Shown here: positions 6,483 through 6,551 of the stretch, piece by piece
Layout: every line of letters begins with the position of its first letter
Numbering within the stretch: position 1 is the first letter of the stretch
Origin: SFTH01 sp963643985
Lineage (GTDB): Bacteria; Bacillota; Clostridia; Christensenellales; Aristaeellaceae
Assembly: GCA_963643985.1 (NCBI GenBank)
Contig: CAVINP010000105.1
Location: forward strand, 1-6,551
Direction of reading: 5' to 3'
Length of the DNA: 6,551 nt
The notes under the pieces: generated by a model
The model's database searches: none
What the model was told of the DNA's origin: nothing
The model's input: the letters and a program-made list of their open reading frames with translations, nothing else
Translations under genes and position numbers: made by a program

Positions 6483-6551
6483 GGTTCGGCCATCGCTTCG
6501 ATGGCCGTTTTCCATATCTCCTCAAACACCATATCACATTGAGTCTCATTG
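6443..6551 (-). CDS. Partial 3' end of an unidentified minus-strand gene
   Basis: An open frame enters from the right edge and ends at TGA (complement of 6443-6445), giving 35 visible residues. It begins NETQCDMVFEEIWKTAIEAM (first 20 visible residues), which reads like an acidic amphipathic helix of a real protein. It then continues as AEPGSREQGTGTGGQ, a low-complexity tail encoded by the heptamer block of repeat copy 3. The other two minus-strand frames are broken by stops near the edge or shadow the ADP-ribosylglycohydrolase gene. I do not recognise the family from so short a piece. The gene would be convergent with the DUF1015 operon. The call rests only on protein-like composition and an open frame, so it stays tentative. 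Confidence 0.45.
   Translation of the reverse strand, partial: NETQCDMVFEEIWKTAIEAMAEPGSREQGTGTGGQ
6487..6511 (+). terminator. Possible intrinsic terminator of the DUF1015 operon
   Basis: CGGCCATCG (6487-6495) pairs perfectly with CGATGGCCG (6499-6507) around a CTT loop, giving a 9-bp GC-rich stem followed by TTTT (6508-6511). In the plus direction this resembles a Rho-independent terminator about 245 nt after the last gene of the operon, though the T run is short. The same bases encode residues TAIEAMAE of the putative opposite-strand gene, so the palindrome may instead be partly a coding coincidence. Confidence 0.4.

Noticed and set aside
6123..6515. A 130-codon minus-strand frame overlapping the end of the ADP-ribosylglycohydrolase gene
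   Set aside because: It runs antisense into conserved codons of that gene and is otherwise repeat-derived. The GAGGAG before its ATG is only 2 nt away, too close to serve as a ribosome site.
6267..6542. A 91-codon plus-strand frame in the terminal spacer
   Set aside because: It is a translation of the repeats (Pro-rich, low complexity) through the hairpin element and the heptamers, with no Shine-Dalgarno site.

Overview
The window comes from a GC-rich, low-copy chromosomal region of a bacterium that is most likely a gut-type Clostridium relative (class Clostridia, Bacillota). The support is strong Gram-positive Shine-Dalgarno sites (AAGGAGGGG, GGAGG, AGAAGGG), AT-rich sigma-A-type promoters with extended -10 boxes (TGCTATAAT occurs twice), Clostridia-typical protein families (an NhaC-family carrier, DUF554, DUF1015), and a short folded intergenic repeat of a style I know from gut Clostridia genomes. 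The genus cannot be read from the sequence.

Layout. Positions 58-2860 hold a two-gene operon on the minus strand: an N-acyl-D-amino-acid deacylase-type amidohydrolase (1496-2860) is transcribed first and is followed 28 nt later by an NhaC-family multi-pass sodium-coupled antiporter (58-1467). Positions 2861-3091 are an AT-rich divergent promoter region, with a minus-strand promoter for that operon and a plus-strand extended -10 promoter for a DUF554 membrane protein (3092-3820). A spacer (3821-3995) carries a degenerate repeat and then an extended -10 promoter for a second plus-strand operon. That operon is a DUF1015 protein (3996-5222) overlapping by 4 nt (ATGA) an ADP-ribosylglycohydrolase-family protein (5219-6244). 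The last 300 nt hold no complete gene. They contain three repeat pieces, one of which folds into a branched hairpin, plus a stem-loop with a T run and what looks like the 3' end of a minus-strand gene entering from the right.

How the genes work together. In the first operon the enzyme probably deacylates an N-acyl-D-amino acid or similar amide, and the carrier probably moves the substrate, the product or a counter-ion; this is inferred from their linkage. DUF554 stands alone as a membrane protein of unknown role. In the second operon the two proteins are almost certainly co-translated. The ADP-ribosylglycohydrolase fold suggests removal of ADP-ribose or a related group from a protein or small molecule, and the DUF1015 partner has no function I can state. 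This pair is the best candidate in the window for an undescribed functional unit. I see no defence island, CRISPR array, prophage, transposase, tRNA or rRNA.
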